The notes: generated from the letters alone by a model not told the origin. Shown: positions 1 through 12,030, counted from the stretch's first letter. The stretch: 64,000 nt of DNA from Mesocentrotus franciscanus (GCA_037976565.1 CP137671.1:16880556-16944555), one strand, 5' to 3'. Program-made: numbers and translations.

Positions 1-1089
1 ACAACATCTTTCTAATCAGTGAGAATTTGATTATTCTGATTCGAATCTGACCAAGGGTGCACCATTGGTTAGCTTTGAATCTCGCTAAAAGTGTGTGATA
101 TAGAGACAAGAAAAAAAAATTACATATCCCTTGTGTTAAAACAAAAGGCAAAAACGAAAGACGTTTGTATTGGATTGTATGTTAATAAAAAATATTACAA
201 ATTCATGGAGTTGTTATGTAGTGATGTACGTAGTAGGAGGGGAAAAACACCTGGTTTGTGTTTACTGGCAGTCAACAGTTGAGATAATAACTACTGAGCA
301 AACAGTATTGGCACCTTTCATTCAAATTGTTATGGCATGTGGCAAAGGCTTACCTGCAGAAACCTGTGGAATGTGTATACTGAGTAGACATTTTATTAGG
401 TTATGGAATAAAAGTAAACTTTTCGTTCAAAGTAGCTTGTTTCCAAGATATCTTGTAACGTTACAAACTTAGTGAGTATCATATCGGCGGAAATGCATTA
501 TGTGACATTTAATAATTGTGTCCAAGTACACAGGTGTGTCGTTCGATTAAAAGATATATAGAATAAAAGTAAAATTTAATTATTGCCTAGCAGCTTTTTT
601 CCAAGTTGTTGTGTACCCATATGAAATTTGCAGCAACACGGCTAACATGCTATCAAGGAATATAGAAATCAAGGATTTTCTCCTGATAGCACGCTGGAAA
701 ATGCAAAATATGTGAAGTTCCAGGAAAAACATGACAACAACACGTTCCAGGTTCGATGAAGTCACTATCGCTACAACCCCAGTCATCAAGAAAGACTCGT
801 AGAATGCTGAGAAGGTCAAGTAATCTCTCTCTCTCTCTCTCTCCTGGTCTTCAAATGAAGGACATCACGTAGATTGCACATTGGAGTGATTTCTGTAAAA
901 TAAACTCTGTGGCATAAGTTTTAAAATAGAAGGGGGAGAAAACTTCCTTCCAATTTTGCCATATTTATGAATACGATCATGCAAACAGTCCATATTTCAA
1001 GCGCACACCGTACGTGATATTTCTTTGGTAAATTACAAGAATGTCCAACATGCAATACATACATTTTAGGTTTTTCGTAAATTGTACAG

Positions 1090-1169
1090 GCAGCCAGCGG
1101 GACTTTCTCCACCTAATCCTAGATCTTTCAATGCAACTTCTCAAGCCAACAGTGAAATATTTCCCTTCT
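1090..1169 (+). pseudogene. SMS-like: Spermine synthase exon c relic (unit 0)
   Basis: This 80-base stretch follows an intact acceptor (ttgtacag) and aligns base for base with the intact exon c at 23335-23414. It keeps DFLHLILDLSMQLLKPT, the helix that in spermine synthase follows the catalytic NDL loop. Three changes mark it as decayed: W to R in SQWDF, G to V in the TGKYF motif, and replacement of the final TQ codons and donor (CAG|GTAGGT) by CCTTCT. With no donor it cannot splice to exon d. Homology to spermine synthase rests on recall of the vertebrate protein (TWEFLRLILDLSMKVLK). Confidence 0.85.
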
Positions 1170-2192
1170 TCTATTGGATAAAATGGAGTGGAATGGAGTG
1201 CCATGTGATGTCACCCTCGTCTCTGTGTTTTTAGAATCATGATATGCAGTGTAGTAATGAAGTCTCTGTATTTTCCAATAACATTGTTCTCAATATCAGG
1301 ATTCAAACTACAGCCATGTCACTGAACACTGAGATTGAGGAGATACAGAATCTCAAAATTAGAACATGACTTTATCAATTCAGCTTTTTTTCAGCTAAGT
1401 TTAAGATTTAATTTGGTGAGATACGTAATGCGAAAATGGAAACATCACCATATCAGTTTTATTATCATTTCACAGATAAGTTCCGGATAACTATATTTTT
1501 ACAAGAAATAGCATATCAGTATCGGTGTTCTTATCTTTTTACAAATAACTTCTGGAAGACTAATTTTTATGAGATAACAGAATGCTAATATGTTCACAAA
1601 AATAGCATATCAGTATCGGTGTTCTTATCAGTTTACAGCCGAGTTTAATAAGACTAATTTGTATGGGATACAGAATCCGAAAATGAAACTGTGACTTCTA
1701 CATAGATGATATCAGTGCTCCCATCATTTTATAGTTAAATGCCTTGTGTCTACACTGCACCCTCATTTCGTCATGCACATCATAAGTGCTAAATTGTGAT
1801 ATAAAGGGATTCCTTGTGTGTGTGTGTGTGTGTGTGTTCTAAATTGGGTTTTTACAGACACATACATGTATCTATCAGAAATAATTATGACCTTTAACCA
1901 TCCGAAAGACGTGACGCAATTTCGAAACTCGGTTAGTCCAGATACATTTTGTAGGCGAAGACAGAGAGCTGACCGTACCACGGACATTACCACTAGACCA
2001 ACTCATATCTCCTCCAATTGCCACTTGTCAAGTCATAGACTTCTTTCAGGCTCTGACACCTCTCAATTTCTGGCTTTTTCAAGCTTCATATTGTACAAAG
2101 TTGTCATAGTTTCCTCTTTCAGTTTCAGTTAGTGAAACGAACTAGTATCCCTGTGATAAAACAAAAATTAAACAAACACCAAATCTTCTTAA

Positions 2193-2726
2193 AGATACTA
2201 TGTCCCTTTTGCAGCCAACATCAAATTCTGTAGAACATTGCAGGAATTATGAATATGTCATGTATGTCCTATCTGTGAGATTTAAACGTTAGCAGTGTCC
2301 TAATATTCAAATTATGCAAGGAAACCCGTTTACTTGCTAGACTTCACTGTCAGACACTATTGAGTGACTGACTGGCTTTTTCATCTTTGGTAATAACATA
2401 CATAAAATGAGCTGTAAAGGGTACATGAGCATTTGTCTACATCAATAACCCACTTCTTGTAATGGCCAAAATTAAACTGATTGAATCTTTGCGCAGCATA
2501 AAACGTACGACCATTCGGTACAATGGTCTGAAAAATCAGACTATTACTTACTGGCTCTATAGCTCCTAAGTCGATTCGACAACTAATAGTCGTTATTTTC
2601 CCACTTAAAGACATTTTCAAGCCCCCCCCCCTTGTTTTTAGGGAGCTTCTAAATTAGTATTGTCTTTTAAATGCCGTTGGAATTTAACCTTTTCATTTGT
2701 TGGCCTGCAAATGGGACATAGTACCT
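2193..2726. mobile_element. TTAA-flanked MITE, family A, copy 1
   Basis: The element is 534 bp, starts AGATACTATGTCCC and ends GGGACATAGTACCT, so its termini are inverted repeats. It is flanked by TTAA on both sides (2189-2192 and 2727-2730). TTAA target duplication is the hallmark of piggyBac-type transposition. No transposase is encoded. Copies occur at 19212-19717 (inverted) and 22150-22671. Confidence 0.85.
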
Positions 2727-3141
2727 TTAAAGCAATAGATATTCATTCTAAAATGATTTGAATGACTGAGAAAAGGACATGGGCCCCCTGTTTTGTAATA
2801 GCATTAATCCAATTCATATTTTGATGGATACTTAGCACATTTATACTTTGCAATATCAGACATCATTTGATATGCGTTTTAGGAAAGTACAGTATTTCAT
2901 TTTGATATCAAATCGCACCTACAAGCGCAAATCTTACAGGCTTGCCATAGTACAATTAAGTTTCTGAGAAGATTAAGTTTTTATGAGTTACACAACATGA
3001 CAACGTGAACGGGGGTTGCACAATTTTATCCGTGTACCTATCTTTCCACACCTAAGTTTGAGAAGATAAATTCTTATAAAATATGATAAAAATATGAAAT
3101 ATGAACATTTCGTATCCGTGTACCTCTCATTCTACTTTCAG

Positions 3142-3255
3142 GGCAATGGTTGTAACAACTTCAACTTTGGCCATGTATGAGGAGCAACTGGGCAAACTGA
3201 AATACAAAGTGGACTTCAGCAAGGAAAATATCTGTGTGCCATTTTATCTGGAAAT
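3142..3255 (+). pseudogene. SMS-like: Spermine synthase exon d relic with frameshift (unit 0)
   Basis: The exon follows a good acceptor (tctactttcag) and ends at the conserved donor GAAAT|GTATCC. It encodes MYEEQLGKLKYKV and FSKENICVPFYLE, matching the C-terminal region of spermine synthase (vertebrate LYEEQLGRL...FSKE.VCVPSYLEL). It is 114 bases against 116 in unit 2. The two-base net deletion near 3150-3165 shifts the reading frame between the GNG start and MYEEQ, so the exon cannot join exon c in frame. PSYLE has also become PFYLE. Confidence 0.85.
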
Positions 3256-3889
3256 GTATCCTTTGGCATTCAACTCAAGTTTGTATTTAAACGTCGAGTT
3301 GATAGAGGATGGGGATGATGTGACCCCCCCCCCCACCCCTTCAGTTTCACTACATTCCATTCAACTCCATACACGTGTTGTTGTTGGGGGGGGGGGGTAA
3401 ATTTAGCCACCAATTTAGCTATACCAATAATGTATTAGCTTTCATTTGTATCACTTTGCTTGGTTAAAAAAGTCATAAAGTTGGTTGTTTGGTCATGGGG
3501 GATTGTTAATTCTTTTGTTCATCATCCTTTGGTACAACACATCTTTTTGAAAGCCCACAATGCAAGTGTTTGAGCTTGTAATTCAACCATATATTACTAC
3601 CCAGTATACTCTCTGTTATTTACTGTTTCCCATGAGTATGATTTTGGAATCCCATCAGTCCTCTCAATTTCCCTCTATCAAAATATTTTCATTGGAAATG
3701 ACTTTTCAGTGGAATTTCCTGCGGCCCACCAAAGGTTCAAAAAGAGGGGACTGTGGGATGTACTTAAGCCCTTTCCACCACCCCACTCCACCCACCCCAT
3801 GCACCTTCCACCTTGGTTTTATGTTCTTTTTTTTAGTCACAAGTACATCATGTGTTTTTTCCATTGACATTAAGACCTCTCTCCTGCAG

Positions 3890-3941
3890 GTGGGTAATCT
3901 ACGAGATCTGGAAGGAAGCCGACACATCGATGGGATTATAA
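3890..3941 (+). pseudogene. SMS-like: Spermine synthase terminal exon relic, stop codon lost (unit 0)
   Basis: Acceptor ctcctgcag is followed by G-TGG-GTA..., giving WVIYEIWKEADT, the C-terminus of spermine synthase (vertebrate WVFYTVWKKAKP). In unit 2 the next codon is TGA. Here seven bases including that TGA are missing, so the frame runs on through SMGL to TAA at 3939-3941. F to I in WVFY is another change. The exon belongs to the decayed unit 0 copy. Confidence 0.85.
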
Positions 3942-6014
3942 GATTCAAAGAACATCGATCCAAGGCGCACAACAGGGGTGCAAATATTGCCAAATTAAAT
4001 GTTCCAAACCAAATCCGAGTACTTCTATTGCCCTTGTAAAGAGTTTAAATAACAACTAATTGTTCGCACCACCAATGGTTGGATTTGCAATTTAACTTGC
4101 AAACTCAGCATGTCATCTCAAAGATAACAAACATACTGGCTATTTGTCAACCCAGATCGGGCGTGGACCTTGAGCTCTCGTATTTAAAAAGGTTCATTTT
4201 TCTGAGGGAAAATAATAATGAACACTCAAACTTCTTATAACATTGTGTTCATTACTCTTAAAATGAAAGAAGATTCATAACTTCGAAAGCTTAGTGTATT
4301 GCTCCGAATGAGTAGGCGTGGGGAATGTATTTCCCATTTTCATTTCTGAATTTTTCCCGCACGGAAATCGCTCCGGCCTTCTTGTGGTTCTGAAAAGGAG
4401 GGGTTTGCAGACCAGTGCCTTCCCCCAATTTTTTTATAAATCATTCCATTAGTTTTATTATTTCATCTACTTTCTCTCGGAGGGGGACCGTAAGCAGAAA
4501 ATGGTGACATCATGAAAATGCCTTAACTCGCCTTTCTTTCTAAATTTGGACAACTTCCAATCACACTAGCACAACTTCACTATCAAAATGGATGCCATAT
4601 CAATGAGGCACTGGAAATCAAAAGGAAAAAAAAGAGAAGTAAATTTTGTCCTAAGTCTTATCATTTTTTAACCCAAACTATGCAAACATGTGTCATTTAC
4701 ACAAGATTACAAGTCGAATTTAGCTTAAGTCAAAATATTTTTCTTTTGCGATCCCAACAGATTTGATTTATGCAAAGTTAACTATATTGGTAAAATTGCA
4801 ATCACAGGCCAACCTGTATAGAAAGACCGGCCAAGAGAGACACCAAAGTGGTCTTTTTATGTAGGTGGTCTTTATAAACAGGTTTCCTTTATTCACATGA
4901 CTTGTATGAACAAGAAATATAATTTCAAGGGGGTGTGGTCTTTGTAGACACTATAGCAGGTTTGAATGTGCAGAACACACGCACACATGTCACACCCCCA
5001 TATGCACGTCATTAAATCCAAATTTAACACTAACATTGCCCAGATGTTCTCAATTTCATACTCTTTCAAGCTCATTACAGCTATTACAGCTAGCACAATT
5101 ACAACAGATTGAATGTTCTAAGTAATGATCTTTTATTCATAAGCAGTTACACACCTTGCACGATATCTGTTAGCGAACTAGTCAAATGTTTCAGTTTCAG
5201 TTTCATTTCAGTACATGCTAATACACTATCAAATCATACATATTGCTCAGTTTTATTCATACATTTTGTTAGTTTATTCAGGTTTGAAATTATCCTCACA
5301 TTTCATGAATCAATGACTTAAGTTTATATTTTGTAAGTATCAAAAGAAATATACATATATGCAATATTTGTGTATTACTCTCAACATATTGATCTAGAAT
5401 GACTGATTATGGAGCAAATTTGGATAAAGAACATGAACAGCTGAAGCACTGACAGCTCAATTATGTGAAATAAATGAGTAAATATCGCGCTAGTATACAG
5501 ATAAGGATCATGGCATGGTAAGACATTATCATACATTTACACTAAAGTAATTCTAGAAGGAATAATGCAGATACATATACAAAAATTAAGTTCAGCAATT
5601 ATATTTAAAGGCTGGGTAAATAACTCACTAGCTAGTATAGACAATTGAATGGTAAGGAATGATTATAAATAAATTATACACCAAAAGAGTTCTGGAAGGA
5701 ATAATGCAAACACAGATGAACAAAATTTAGTTCAGCAATACTATTGAAAGACTTAGTAAATAACTCACTAGCTAGTATACAAAATTACATGGTAAGGAAT
5801 GATTATACATATACACCAAAGTAATTCTGGAAGGAATAAAGCAGACACAGCTTAAAGAAGGAAAAAAAGTCAGCAATACTGTGAAAAGACTGGGTAAATA
5901 ACTCCCTAGTATACAAATTAAGGTTATGGCATGCCTAGGAATGATTCAACATATATACCACAGTAATTATGAAAAGAAAATACGCTAATACACAGAAAAA
6001 AGTATGAAGTTTAA

Positions 6015-6508
6015 AGGTATTACAAAGTTTTGGTAGTGGGTCATGAACTTGGTTCAAATGAACATATTGGAAGCATATGCGATTTTTCAATGTTCAATGA
6101 TCATTGTCGCGGTTGAAATCGAGTCTAAAGTGATGAAATTTTAAATAATAAACTATTTATGTTGTATAGCGCCCTCTCAAGACTGATATTACTTTAGCTT
6201 TAAAACAATGTGTTTTTTTTTACTACAATCGACCGATTTGCTATTCCCGTTTGGAAATTATATATCAGAACTGCATATTCTGAAATGTTCATGGTCGCAT
6301 CTACCATGGAATGGCCTTAGGCGCTATTTGAAATATTTACCGGGAGCACCGTTAAATTTTGATTATTCAATTTGCTCAAAAGCAGAAGTGTTTTAGGGGC
6401 TAATTTTTTTAGTGCTTATAATACATCCACAGGGGCATCCAAATATATCAAAAATTTAAAGAATTACTCTCCATCCAATTTCAAATTTCCCAAAACTTTG
6501 CATTACCT
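6015..6508. mobile_element. TTAA-flanked MITE, family B, copy 1
   Basis: This 494-bp element begins AGGTATTACAAAGTTTTGG and ends CCAAAACTTTGCATTACCT, near-perfect inverted termini. It is flanked by TTAA on the left (6011-6014) and TTAC on the right. An inverted copy lies at 36421-36888. It encodes no recognizable protein. Confidence 0.8.
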
Positions 6509-7109
6509 TTACCAAAGAATAAATATACAAGACCAACAAAAAAAAAACAGCAAATGATATTGCATTATCATTTTTAGTTGTATATGTTTACTACACCTGT
6601 ACATTATACAATTATGAACAGCAGTTGACTTCAAGAAGTATGATTTTTTCTAGTTTGAGCTGGTCCAAGCTCAAGTTATAATAACAACAATAATGAGTGT
6701 TTCTTATTAAGCACTTTTTTTATTACAGCAAACTGATCAGAGCGCTGTAACAGCAAAAACAGCATACATGTTTTGCTAGTATAACATGTTACAAATTACA
6801 ATTTTCTGACAAAATTGTCACTCAAGGAACTACCCTAGATGGTGGTACTGTACAAACATACATGTATCTGATAACCAATGAGTTATAGGCTATTGATATG
6901 ATTAATATAGATACAAGAAAGAACATTATAAATTGAACATTCATAGCATTTGGCTTAGTAGGCCTAATAATGTAATACAATCACCAGATATATACTTAAA
7001 TCTTAGCTGGGATGTTAATATAACAAACCACCAAAAGGAGCTTGTACATGTATTTGTTGATATTAATTAATCTAGAAGTGTGTGTGTATATAAAGTTAAC
7101 CAAAAACAC

Positions 7110-7170
7110 AAGATGTTTGACTACATCATCAATGATCTCACAGCCATATCTATCACCACAGAATCAAAAG
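7110..7170 (+). pseudogene. SMS-like: Spermine synthase exon b stub (unit 1)
   Basis: Only the 3' half of exon b remains: KMFDYIINDLTAISITTESK followed by the donor G|GTAAAT. The NDL catalytic-loop Asp is retained, but P of TAIP is S. Just upstream, sequence matching unit 2 at about 17400-17440 jumps directly into mid-exon. A deletion therefore removed exon a, the intron and the acceptor plus first half of exon b. The stub cannot be recognized as an exon. Confidence 0.85.
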
Positions 7171-7446
7171 GTAAATATCAACTTGTATACCAGCATTATT
7201 CTATTTGATTATTAATTATATATCACATAGATTATTTGTAAGCATACATGTCGTGGACTAAAATGTTACCACATGAAACTCAATAATTTTGATACAGTGC
7301 GCGGGCTTGTAGTTATTGATTAATTATTTGCACGGAATGATAATAGCTGTGCACACCTCAACAGCTGCACCCCCTGAACGCTGGATGCAAATTAGTATTA
7401 TCAAGATTAGGGCTTGGGAGTAGAAAGAAAGCATGTGTTTCTAAAT

Positions 7447-7829
7447 CAGTGGCGGATCCAGGTGGGCCGGGGGGCCCGGGCCCCCTCCTCTAGAAAAAAA
7501 AACAGGTAAAAACACCCATTTTTGAAAAAAAGAAGTTGGGCCCCTCCTGGCGCCCAAGGGGTGGCGGTGGAAAAAAAAAGTAACACTTCCCGTAGTGAAA
7601 AAATTTTTTCGGGTGCCCCCCCAAAAAAATTGTGCTCACTACCCCTGGCGCCCAAGGGGGGGTGGAGGTGGGAAAAAAATTACCCTTTTTTTTTCGGGTG
7701 CCAAAATTTTTTTGTTGTTGCTCACTACCCCCACTGAGCGAAAAATCGACCGGCACGATTTTTAAATTTTCGCACGAAGTGGGCCCCTTTTTAGGCCCCC
7801 TCCCTTGCCGCCGGCTGGATCCGCCCCTG
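7447..7829. mobile_element. GC-rich MITE with CAGKGGCGGATCCAG termini
   Basis: The element begins CAGTGGCGGATCCAG and ends CTGGATCCGCCCCTG, inverted termini of about 15 bp. The inside is a simple-sequence patchwork of C-runs, poly-A and poly-T with a repeated CCCCTGGCGCCCAAGGGG-like core. No transposase is encoded. Superfamily and target-site duplication are not clear from the sequence. Several apparent ORFs here are low-complexity artefacts. Confidence 0.7.
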
Positions 7830-8719
7830 CCCTGAACCCTCTTATTTGATTAAGAGTCAAATAAATATACCACAACACCTCCATATCTCATGCCATGAAT
7901 GAACATTTACAATTCAATAATAGAATCATCTCAGTACTTATCTTTCATCACGTCCAGGAAATAATCTTGAATAATTATCAAATGATTAAAACAGTACTAC
8001 AGAGTCAGACATCTTCAAGTAATTATTTTACAGTTTATTAGACACTAAAGGAAGAGATGAATTCATTTACGTACTACATGTAACAATTAGAATGAAGGGG
8101 CTACTCTGATGCTTTGAATATATATGCTACCAAAAAGAAAAAAAGTTATACCCACAGTTTACATGTAGTGTCATGCAAGTAATCTCATACACAGAGTTTG
8201 ATATCCACATTGTATTTTTCACTTAAATACATTTTTATGAGTATTCATTTAGTACTCTTAAGTAAGTGTACCTCAACATCCATTTAGCTACGACTCTACA
8301 TGTTGAAGGTTCTACTTCGCAGAAAGTTTATAGGAGTAGCATGACTGATACTTTAATTTAGAAACATATATGATGAGTTGTTTAATAAACATTGAAGAAC
8401 ATTGAGGAGCATATAGACATATCTAAATAGGCCTGTATTTGATAGCTATCCATTCATGCTGTTGATCACATTTGTATGATTGGTTGGACTTATGACCTGC
8501 GACATCTCACAGACCTATTCCTGTATTTTTGAAGTGCTAATCTCCCATTGATTTACTAATATACATTTTATGAGCATATTTTGCACTTTGTTTCTCAATA
8601 TGATCAATGTATGGGGGGAGTTTGTAAGTTGCAATTTCATCTGTGCCATTGTGGGCACACTAGCTGGGTGACTTCATTACATCCTTTTTAAAGGAGCTCA
8701 CCATGATAATGAATAATTG

Positions 8720-9799
8720 CTACCATGACTTGGACCTTGTCACTGGGCTATGTTTATTACCGCTGAAGACATGAAGAATATTTTCTTTTTTTTGTGAACT
8801 TGTAACAGGCGTCTCATTCTGTACCATCGTTATCTGTTGATATGTGTTTGCAATCTGACTTGTTTTCAATAGCTTGGGGGTTTTCTCAACTACGAAGAGA
8901 CGCATTAGTATCATAACCAGAATTATTATCACAATTCCAATTGCACTTACACCTACCCATGTCAGTGCAGTATTATTAGCAGTTGACTCAACCTTGTTTG
9001 TATCAGTCAGGTTTGGTGATTTTATGAGCTGGGGAAGCTGTGAGTTATCTCCAACTTCTCTCTCAGGGTATTGGGATAATGTTTCAATAAGGTCTGGTGT
9101 GGTAGCAGGGCATGGGTCTATGATGGTTTTTGTGTGAGAAATATCCCCAATGGGATTCCATACAAAATCTGTACATTCACACTTGTCTTTAGGTAGATAA
9201 AGGATAGCTGAACAACAAAATACAGGACGGCTTTTTCTAGCCCAAATGGTTTGTTTCAAAGTTTCGCTAGTTGGAATAAGTTTACTCTGCGGAGGCAATT
9301 GTTTAGAATCTTGGTAGCAGTAAATCCCCCCAGCCAAGCTACCAACAGGAGCCGCACATTGCAATATCATCCAATCACCAACTGCATCATAGTTGATACT
9401 GAAGGTACATGATGCATCATCAGGAGGATAATTGACATTTAACCTTATCCTAGTGAACCTGCTTTGAATGACACCATCCCTGTACGATTGGCAAATGTAT
9501 ATTGCCTCGTCACTTCTATTTACACGATTTATTTCAACCTGAACGGAACAGTTCTTATCTGTCACACTGAACCTATTCAATTGATAAAAGGGCAAATTTA
9601 GATTTTTTGGCTCTGCTGAATTGTAAAATGGAGCTCTGTTCCCGCTCTGTATTGTGACTGTATTACTGTCACATGGATACGGGAATTCAAGTTGCACGGC
9701 TTCATCCTCAGTAACCGTGACAATAGAACCACATCTGGATAATGAGATCCGTGCAATTAAGATACTGAATAAAGATACAAGTTCCTGCAAATTAACCAT
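8720..9799 (-). CDS. IgSF-1: two-domain immunoglobulin-like type I membrane receptor (subtype A)
   Basis: Intact 359-residue single-exon ORF. Residues 1-23 are a hydrophobic signal peptide ending SLSRC. Residues 24-125 form a V-like Ig domain with PYPC (C43) and YIC (C103) as the B- and F-strand cysteines and a DEAIYIC motif. Residues 126-230 form a second, cysteine-rich domain (C131, C148, C161, CC195-196, C207, C209) ending in CECxDFVW. A Ser/Thr/Pro stalk follows, then a membrane helix at about 280-304 and a 55-residue tail with YQQI (Y320) and a basic RSKSW end. N-glycosylation sequons lie at N83, N94, N263 and N275. I cannot name an orthologue; a cell-surface recognition or immune role is inference from architecture and tandem expansion. 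The start agrees with the MVxLQEL start of the paralogues and lies just inside a probable 3' splice site. It is antisense to the SMS exon order, as in the other units. Confidence 0.85.
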   Translation of the reverse strand: MVNLQELVSLFSILIARISLSRCGSIVTVTEDEAVQLEFPYPCDSNTVTIQSGNRAPFYNSAEPKNLNLPFYQLNRFSVTDKNCSVQVEINRVNRSDEAIYICQSYRDGVIQSRFTRIRLNVNYPPDDASCTFSINYDAVGDWMILQCAAPVGSLAGGIYCYQDSKQLPPQSKLIPTSETLKQTIWARKSRPVFCCSAILYLPKDKCECTDFVWNPIGDISHTKTIIDPCPATTPDLIETLSQYPEREVGDNSQLPQLIKSPNLTDTNKVESTANNTALTWVGVSAIGIVIIILVMILMRLFVVEKTPKLLKTSQIANTYQQITMVQNETPVTSSQKKENILHVFSGNKHSPVTRSKSW

Positions 9800-9804
9800 G
9801 TTGG

Positions 9805-11372
9805 CTGATAAAATACAGTTTACTAGTAGCCTATTTTGTCTGTTTATAGCCAGATGGGCTCTAAATATGTGGTACGGTATATAGTTAATATCCTTCTGGC
9901 TCTGAACAGATGATTTACAAGTAAGAAAAATATCGAGGGGGTGGAAAGCTCATGAAAATGGAAGGTTGTACAGGTAATGATGAAAACAAGATTCTGCTTC
10001 CTTTAGTAATGATTGCAGCAAAATTTCGGTATTTGATTATGATGTCAAATAATTTGACACGAAAAAGAAACATATGTCATCAAAATACAAGTTTGTACAG
10101 TTAGTCAGGGAAAGGAAGTATTGCCTCTTTTGATACTTTGTTTTTTGCTTCAATTTCCTTCGTCAGGATAACAGTCAAATATAGAGTTGATTGTTCATCT
10201 ATAATTCACTTTCCTTTTCTAATGTAGCTCTTCTCAGCATTCAAAGTCAAATATATGGAGACTAACCTCTTGACGATTATTTCAGCCCCGCAACAAATGT
10301 GTGATGTTTAGCACCGCTAAATTAGAAAATCATATATTCTTTTCAAGCTATTGATTCCACTGTAAAGACCAAAATTTGATAAGAATTCCTGATGTTGGTT
10401 GAGATTTCCATTAAATCCGTTGGCAACTAGTCTCAAAGAAGTTTGAAAAATGACACCCTTTTGCAACTTATTGCATAGTAGAGGAGAAGTTCTGTATAAA
10501 TCTGTATTTACAAATTCAAAGTTGCGCCTTTATGTTCTTTCAAATCCTGAATCAGTTTGAAACTTGAGATTTGCTGTTGTATCAAAATGAGAACCAGCTG
10601 AATCATCCAGCAACACTGCGTTCCTGAGAAATTGAAATAAGTCCACTTTAAATGAAATCCCTACAAGGATATACATGTACTCTACACACAGTGTATGTGT
10701 GCGGAGATCTTATCTCCACTGATAATAGAGTATATAAACATTACAATGTTAGAAAGTTGTGGTTTATCAAATGTAAAATCAGCAAATTATGATCTTTTTT
10801 GTACAAATGATCAGCTCTTCATTTGTTCTGAGCTTCAAAATTGTTAAAATATCCCTCTCGTTGGTAATTAATTAAAGTATCACCTTCATACTAAAGGATG
10901 TGTGAAGATGTAATATTGATTATTTGTTTTCGTTTCTTGTTTTTTTGAAAAATTACTTCTTTTATTATATTTTGGAATAAACGGTGAGGAAAAATTCTCA
11001 AAATATTATTTTATCTCAACGCAAAACTGGCCCCTTCCACCCCTAGGAAAAGAAAATTGAGTAGGCCACGCTTAGAGCTTAGATATGTCCCAGCAGATGG
11101 CTTTTAGCTTTCTTTATTGTTTTTGCCGAGTGCTAGATTAGTTATATGGAAATTCCACCAAGTCCAGAGTGGATGAACTGTGGCTCCTTACACACAAAAG
11201 AGCATTTCTGTTTCACTTCGCCTATCAGATGAATATCTTTGATGGTCAATCAAAACGATCTTTATATGTGGTATAATAAAAAATATATATTTTTTCTCCA
11301 AATTTAATCAAACTTGATATCAATATTCATCAGCATCTGGTCACAGATTGTAAACAAAAACTGAAGTCTTAC
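9805..11372 (-). other. Probable 5'-UTR intron of IgSF-1
   Basis: On the minus strand TTTTATCAG ends five bases before the ATG (CCAACATGG), and a donor-like AAAG|GTAAGAC lies at 11373/11372. Both are conserved in position and sequence near IgSF-3 and IgSF-4. The sequence between is conserved among subtype A/B copies but carries no ORF. I infer a non-coding first exon ending at 11373. RNA evidence is not available here. Confidence 0.45.
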
Positions 11373-11559
11373 CTTTTTTACACACCTGTCAGCTTGTAGG
11401 CTGTAAAATTGCAATTTGGAAAAGATATGCACGCCCCCATAGTACTGCTGTTAATTCTCAATCCTCACAAGCTGGTGACCAGTTAGAAACTGAAAACATT
11501 GTTGTTGTCGAACATTTAAGAACCTGACTTTTTTATATGCACGTCATCCTTTTTTTGTA

Positions 11560-12030
11560 GAATATTGATGATTAAGCTATATCGGTTCAAAGGTTTATTA
11601 CTATTATTCAGAAAAATTTCCCCAGCCAAGCTGTCAAGAGGAACTTCATATTGTTTGCAACTGGTAACAATAGTAGTTAAACATTCAAGAACGTGACTTT
11701 TGATATGCACGTCATCTTTTGTTGATGTCTAGCTTATGGGGGCGCTTTGTCAGGACGCCAACTTGAAATACATATGAGTAGGGTGACTCGTACTTTAGTA
11801 TATACAATGACGACTGCCAACAGGAACTTCACATTGTTTGCAACTTGTAACAATAGTTGTCGATTGATGATTAAGCTATATCGGTTCAAAGGTTTATTAC
11901 TATTATTCGGAAAAATTCCCCCAGCCAAGCTGTCAAGAGGAACTTCATATTGTTTGCAACTGGTAACAATAGTAGTTAAACATTCAAGAACGTGACTTTT
12001 GATACGCACGTCATCTTTTGTGTGTACAAT
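11560..12030. repeat. Direct duplication (about 299-bp period) containing a fragment of an IgSF gene
   Basis: The segment from ATTAAGCTATATCGG to TGCACGTCATCTTTTG occurs twice, starting at 11571 and 11870, nearly identical. Each copy contains about 35 bases that read, on the minus strand, YEVPLDSLAGGI-like sequence. This resembles the second Ig domain of IgSF-4 (CEVPVGSLAGGIY). A third fragment at 11820-11845 (CTGCCAACAGGAACTTCACA) matches IgSF-4 exactly. These are shuffled gene fragments, not a gene. Confidence 0.6.

Larger units (their letters stand above)
1..4650. repeat. Tandem-array unit 0 (3' part only)
   Basis: The first 900 bases closely resemble 41880-42600, and the stretch 1900-3400 resembles 42640-43600, including the same non-coding motifs around exon d. 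This shows that the left edge of the window is the tail of an SMS/IgSF unit. It carries damaged spermine synthase exons c, d and e, described separately. From 3942 to 4650 I see no gene and no match to the other units. Confidence 0.7.

Noticed and set aside
7446..7835. Overlapping ORFs on both strands with poly-Phe, poly-Lys and poly-Pro stretches
   Set aside because: They come from homopolymer-rich sequence inside a GGATCC-ended MITE and differ in every frame.
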